A stretch of DNA of 7,258 nt from an uncultured Aquincola sp. Lineage in GTDB: Bacteria > Pseudomonadota > Gammaproteobacteria > Burkholderiales > Burkholderiaceae. The position numbers were made by a program, and so were the translations under genes. Position 1 is the first letter of the stretch. The number at the start of each line of letters is the position of its first letter. The stretch spans positions 1 through 7,258 of the forward strand of contig CAKZXL010000214.1 in the NCBI GenBank assembly GCA_937883885.1, given 5' to 3'. Shown piece after piece: positions 1 through 4,600 of this stretch. The notes under the pieces were generated by a model, which was not told the DNA's origin, ran no database searches, and was given only the letters and a program-made list of their open reading frames with translations.

Positions 1-759
1 GGCGTGGGTTTCTGGATTTACAGCCTGCCCAAGGACGAGCTGCTGCCTTTTGCCGACGATTTCGAAAGCGGCGATCTGCGGCAATGGCGCCGGCTGGGCT
101 GGCAGCAACTGTGCTGCGAACACTCGATGCGGGTGGTCGGCAACGGGCCGCCGCCACGCTCGGGCCGCCACGTGGCGCGCTTCGAGCTGCGCCGCGGAGA
201 CCCGCTGGTGCGCGGCAACCAGCGGGCCGAAGTGCGCCTGCCGGCCGCGGCCATGGGCGGTGAATACCGCTACCGCTTCAGCATCTACCTGCCTGCCGAC
301 TGGGCGACCGACCCGCTGCCGGTGAACCTGGTGCAGTGGCATTCGGTGTCCGACAAGCTGCTGCTGGAAGGCGGGCCTTCGATGCCGCTGCGGGTGGCGG
401 TGATCGGCGATCGCTGGATCGTCGACAACTTCTGGGACAGCAAGCGCGTCACCAAGTTCGCCTTGCTGCCCGAGCACCCCGAGGGCAACCGCCTGCTGTG
501 GTCGGGGCCGTTGGACCGGGGTCGCTGGGTGGACTGGGAGTTCCGCGTGCGCTGGGCCTGGCAGGGCGAGGGTCGGGTGCAGGTGCGCAAGGACGGCCTG
601 CTGGTGGCCGATGCCGGCGGACCCAACACGTACCACGACTTCGTGGCGCCCTACATGAAGTTCGGCGTCTACGTGCCCGCCTGGTCGCACGACGAGTTCC
701 GCTCGCCGGTGGTTCAGCGCATCGCGTACTTCGACGACATCGGCTTCGACAGGCCCTGA
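1..759 (+). CDS. Polysaccharide-lyase-like jelly-roll protein, 5' partial
   Basis: The frame is open to the left edge (GGC, then GTG at 4), so the true start is probably outside the window and the GTG at 4 is not a supported start. It ends at TGA 757-759. Residues below count from the GTG codon as 1. The first residues (GFWIYSLP) look like the end of a signal peptide or membrane anchor, followed by a soluble beta-rich domain starting near 'FADDFESGD'. Motifs in order are RAEVR (74-78), QWH (111-113), YMKFGVY (217-223) and a terminal FDDI (243-246). These parallel the R-x-E-L/V-R, Q-x-H and Y-x-K-x-G-x-Y motifs of alginate/heparin-type lyases with a beta-jelly-roll fold (PL7, PL13 and PL20-like; Pfam Polysacc_lyase). 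The protein probably acts outside the cytoplasm, cleaving an acidic polysaccharide by beta-elimination. The substrate cannot be told from sequence. Its 3' end overlaps the convergent hydrolase gene by 46 bp. A carbohydrate-binding but non-catalytic role is the main alternative. Confidence 0.75.
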   Translation, partial: GVGFWIYSLPKDELLPFADDFESGDLRQWRRLGWQQLCCEHSMRVVGNGPPPRSGRHVARFELRRGDPLVRGNQRAEVRLPAAAMGGEYRYRFSIYLPADWATDPLPVNLVQWHSVSDKLLLEGGPSMPLRVAVIGDRWIVDNFWDSKRVTKFALLPEHPEGNRLLWSGPLDRGRWVDWEFRVRWAWQGEGRVQVRKDGLLVADAGGPNTYHDFVAPYMKFGVYVPAWSHDEFRSPVVQRIAYFDDIGFDRP

Positions 760-1634
760 GGCCGCGGCGCCTGTGTCGGCCCGGCCAGCCAGGGCAGCAG
801 CAGGTCCAGCAGGCGGCGCTGGTCTTCCAGGCGGCCGAACAGGTGGTCGCAGCGCTCCAGCACCTCATGCTCGACGGCGCCTTCGGCCCGGCGGCGGGTC
901 GGGTCGTCCAGCAGCAGGTCGAGGTATTCGCGGCTGACGTCATCGCCCGAGCTGATGAACAGCAGCTTCAGCCGGCCGCCCGCGGTGGCGGCCAGCAGAC
1001 GCGCACGCAGTGCCTGCAGGCCACCGCCGGCCGCTGCGCCGGCCGCGGCCGGCGACGGCCTGAGCTGGCGCACCAGCGTGTCCAGCAGCCGCTGGTAGTT
1101 GACGCGGCCCGACACCAGGTTGAGCCAGGCCCGCGGCCGCAGCACCGAACGCGTCCAGTAGCGGCGGGCCCAGGCCTGGCTCAGGTCGGCGGCGTCACCG
1201 CCCTCGCCTTGCATCAGGTCTTCGGGGTTGATCATCACCGCCGACACCACCCGCCGGTCGTCGCAGGCCACGTGGAAGGCGCTGTACGCGCCGGAGCAGA
1301 TGCCCACCAGCGCATAGCGCTGGAAGCCCTGCGCATCCAGCGCATCCATGGCTTCGCCGGGTTCCAGGCGCACCAGGTCGTAGATCGACCGGTGGTCGGC
1401 CCGCGGCGGGCTGTCGCCGATGCCCGACAGGTCGATGCGCAGGCTGGCCAGGCCGCGGCGCGACAGCGCCCGCGCCAGCTGCACATGCAGCCGGTGGGGG
1501 CCCACATGGTGCAGCCAGCCGGCATTGAGGAAGATCACGGCCAGCCGGCCGTCGCCGGCCTTGGCGCTGGGCTCATTGAGCACGCCCACCTGGCTGGCGC
1601 CGGGCCCGAACATCAGCACACGTTCTTCGATCAT
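714..1634 (-). CDS. Alpha/beta-hydrolase with Cys-type nucleophile elbow, coupled to the NRPS
   Basis: This 306-residue protein starts at ATG 1634-1632 and stops at TGA 716-714. The start is chosen because it overlaps the NRPS stop as ATGA and has GGAAG seven bases upstream; the frame stays open further upstream only as a shadow of the NRPS. Alpha/beta-hydrolase landmarks are a NAGW oxyanion-type loop followed by HHVGPHR (37-47), DLSGIGDS (68-75), the elbow GICSG (111-115), SGDD (229-232) and DHLF (263-266). By the G-x-Nu-x-G rule the nucleophile is Cys113, as in dienelactone hydrolase; Ser114 is the alternative. Asp231 or Asp232 and His264 would complete the triad. The pattern recalls 'exosortase A system-associated hydrolase 1' relatives. 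There is no signal peptide, so the protein is cytoplasmic. It probably acts on the carrier-bound product of the NRPS, as a type II thioesterase or as a transferase or release enzyme. Residues about 193-205 are an Ala/Gly-rich low-complexity insert. The last ~23 residues are a Pro/Lys/Arg-containing tail whose final codons are antisense to the lyase gene. No experimental function is implied. Confidence 0.9.
   Translation of the reverse strand: MIEERVLMFGPGASQVGVLNEPSAKAGDGRLAVIFLNAGWLHHVGPHRLHVQLARALSRRGLASLRIDLSGIGDSPPRADHRSIYDLVRLEPGEAMDALDAQGFQRYALVGICSGAYSAFHVACDDRRVVSAVMINPEDLMQGEGGDAADLSQAWARRYWTRSVLRPRAWLNLVSGRVNYQRLLDTLVRQLRPSPAAAGAAAGGGLQALRARLLAATAGGRLKLLFISSGDDVSREYLDLLLDDPTRRRAEGAVEHEVLERCDHLFGRLEDQRRLLDLLLPWLAGPTQAPRPQGLSKPMSSKYAMR
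1631..1634 (-). promoter_or_regulatory. ATGA stop/start overlap (translational coupling)
   Basis: Read on the minus strand, ATGA holds the hydrolase start ATG and the NRPS stop TGA, overlapping by four bases. This is the classic arrangement for ribosome re-initiation. It implies co-translation of the two proteins in a fixed ratio and one operon. Confidence 0.92.
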
Positions 1635-4600
1635 GAGACGGCTTCCAGCGAGCGGATGACGTCGCCGGCCAGCCAGTCGGCCAGCAGGCGCAAGGTGTCG
1701 GCGGGCACCGGGCTGTCCTGCGCATCGGCCTGCCACGGCAGGCCGGCTGCCAGAGTCCGCCGCTCCAGGCCGGGCGGCACCGCGGCGGCCAGCCCGGGCG
1801 GCAGCCCATGGGCGCCCGGACCTTCGGCCAGCAGGCAGCGCAGCTGCGGCGGCCAGTGCGCTGCCGCAGCCCCACCCGCACCAGCCGCCCGCGCCGACAG
1901 GCTGTCGGCCAAGCCTTGCAGCTCGGCCACCAGCGCGTCGGGCAGCGGCACGCCCAGCGCCTGCCCTTCGGTGCCGGCGCCGCCATAACCCAGCGCCTGC
2001 AGAAAGGCCTGGTGCTCGGCCCGCCATTCGGTCAGCAGCTGCCGCCCGTCCCACACCGGGTGCCACAGCAGCAGCCGCGACACATCGGTGCGGCCGGCGG
2101 CCGCCTGCAGGGCCAGCGTGGCCCCCAGCCGCAGGCCCGCCAGCGCCACCGTGCGCAGGCCGGAGCGCCGCTGCAGTTCGTCGATGGCGTGGCCGATGTC
2201 GCGTCGGCACAGGTCCAGCCGCAGCGCTTCGGATTCGCCCTCCGAGTCGCCCAGGCCGTGGTAGTCGAAGCGCAGCACATGCGCGCCGCGGCGCGCCAGC
2301 TGCGCCGCCAGCTGCCGCAGCGCCCGGTGCGAACGAGCGTAGTCGGGCCCGATGGGCGGGCACAGCAGCACGGCCAGCCCCTCGCCCGGCGAGTGCCCCG
2401 CGGTGCCGGCGTCCGGCAGCGGCGGGTGCAGGCAACCGTACAGGCTGCCGGCCGCGCCGCTGAAAAAGCGCGGCAGCACACGCTCGGTGCCCGGCACGGC
2501 CACCGGCGACACGCCGCCCAGGCGGGCGCCGTGCAAGGCGGCCAGCTGGCCCACCGTCTGCTGGAACAGCTCGCCGGGGTGCAGCCGGATGCCACCGCGT
2601 TGCTGGGCCAGGTCCACCACCTTCATGGCCAGCAACGAGTGGCCGCCCAGGTCGAAGAAGTTGTCGTAGGCCTGCACCACGGGCTGGCCCAGCACGGTGC
2701 TGAAGATGTCGGCAAAAAACGCCTGCGCCGGCGTCAGCGGCCCGGCCGCGGTGGGCGGAGCGGCCGGCACGGCCGCCGCCGGCGCCGGCAGCGCGCGCCG
2801 GTCCACCTTGTTGTTGGGTGTCAGCGGATAGGCGTCCAGCCACACCAGCGCCGAGGGCAGCATGTAGTCGGGCAGCCGGGCCGCCGCGAACTGGCGCAGC
2901 ACCGGCAGCGCGGGCCGCTCGGCCGCCGCGCCCTGACCGATCAGGTAGGCCACCAGCCGCTGGTCGCCGGGCCGGTCTTCACGCACCACGCACACGCATT
3001 GCGCCACCGCCGCATGGCGGCCCAGCACGGCTTCGATCTCGCCCAGCTCGACCCGGTGCCCGCGCAGCTTGACCTGGTGGTCCAGGCGGCCCAGCACGTC
3101 CAGCCGGCCATCGGGCCGCCAGCGCGCCAGATCGCCGGTGCGGTAGAGCCGCCCGCCGGCCAGGAACGGGTCGGGCCGGAAGCGCTCGGCATCGAGCTGC
3201 GGCCGGTTCAGGTAGCCGCGCGCCACGCCGGCACCGCCCAGGCACAGCTCGCCGGGCACACCCACCGGCAGCGGCTGTCCTTCCGCGTCGAGCACGTAGG
3301 CGCGCATGTTGTCGAACGGGCGGCCGATGCTGATGGGCGCATCGGCCGACTGCAGCTGCTCGGACGTGGCCCACACCGTGGCCTCGGTGGGGCCGTAGAG
3401 GTTCCACAGTGCGTCGCAGCGCGCCAGCAGCGCAGCGGCCAGGTCGGACGCCAGCGCCTCGCCACCGCACAGCAGCTTCAGCCGCGGGTGGCCGGCCCAG
3501 CCGGCTTCCAGCAGCATGCGCCAGGTGGCCGGCGTGGCCTGCATCGCCGTGATGTCGCCAGCTTCCAGACGCTGGCGCAGGCGCGCGCCATCGGCCGCCA
3601 GCTCGCGCGAGGCCACCACCACGCGGGCACCGCAGCAAAGCGGCAAAAAAAGCTCCAGCACATGGATGTCGAACGAGATGGTGGTGACCGCCAGCAGCGC
3701 ATCGTCGGGCTGCAGGCCGGGGGCGCGCTGCATCGCCTGCAGGAAATTGACCACGGCGCCATGCTCGATCTGCGTGCCCTTGGGCAGCCCGGTGGAGCCC
3801 GAGGTGTAGATCACGTAGGCCAGGTGCCCGGGCTGCGTCACCGAAGGCAAGGGCGTGCCGTCCAGCTGCTGCAGCAGCGCCGCCTCCTGGTCCAGGCACA
3901 CCACGCGGCGCCCGGGCTGGGCGGCAAAGCGGCTGCGCCAGCGGGCCTGCGTGAGCACCACCACCGCGGCGCTGTCGGCCACCATGTGCTGCACCCGTTC
4001 GTCGGGGTAGCCCGGGTCCACCGGCACATAGGCGGCGCCGGCCTTGAGCGTGGCCAGCAGGGCCACCAGCATCGCGCCGACCCGGTCGATGCACACGGCC
4101 ACGCGGTCGTCGGGCTGCACGCCCAGCGTGCGCAGGTGCCGCGCCAGCCGGTTGGCGCGGCGGTCCAGCTCGGCATAGCTGAAGCTCACGTCATCGAACA
4201 CCGCGGCCACCTGGCCCGGCCGCCGCGCCACCTGCTGCTCCACCAGCGCCTGCAGCGATGGCACGTGGGCATGCGCCACCGCCGTGCGGTTCAAGCCGTC
4301 GATCACCTGCGCCCGCTCGGCCGCGGCCATCAGCGGCAGCTGGGTCACTGGCTGGTCGGGCGCGCGGCAGGCGGCCTCGGCCAGCGCCTGCAGGTGGCCG
4401 GCCAGCCGCTCGATGGTGGCGGCGTCGAACAAGGCGGTGCTGTACTCGAACCAGCCGGTCCATTCGGCGCCTTCGCCACCGGCGGGGGCATAGGCATACA
4501 GCGACAGGTCGAACTCGGCGCCGCCGACGTCCAGCTCCTGCACGCTGGCGCGCAGGCCGGGCCACTCGGCGCTGGCGGGCGGCACGTTCATGTACGCGAA

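Noticed and set aside
752..771. GGCC-CTGA-GGCC and GGCGCC palindromes at the gene junction as a terminator
   Set aside because: The stem is only four base pairs and no T-run follows on either strand. Such palindromes are frequent by chance at this GC content.
1021..1060. GGCC/CCGGC-rich clustered repeats, considered as a regulatory or recombination site
   Set aside because: They encode an Ala/Gly-rich low-complexity insert of the hydrolase and show no regular unit or spacing.
336..1988. A 550-codon open frame on the plus strand
   Set aside because: It overlaps the lyase gene in another frame and runs antisense to the hydrolase. Composition is shadow-like (Arg, Ala, Gln, Gly) and no motif is recognised.
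1635..2843. In-frame extension of the hydrolase gene upstream of 1634 (709-codon frame)
   Set aside because: The extension is a low-complexity Ala/Arg/Gly shadow of the NRPS. The ATGA overlap, the GGAAG and the family-like N-terminus support the start at 1634.
2979..4094. A 371-codon minus-strand frame within the A domain, considered as a frameshift product
   Set aside because: It is Arg/Ala/Gly-rich without motifs, while the NRPS frame is intact across the whole region.
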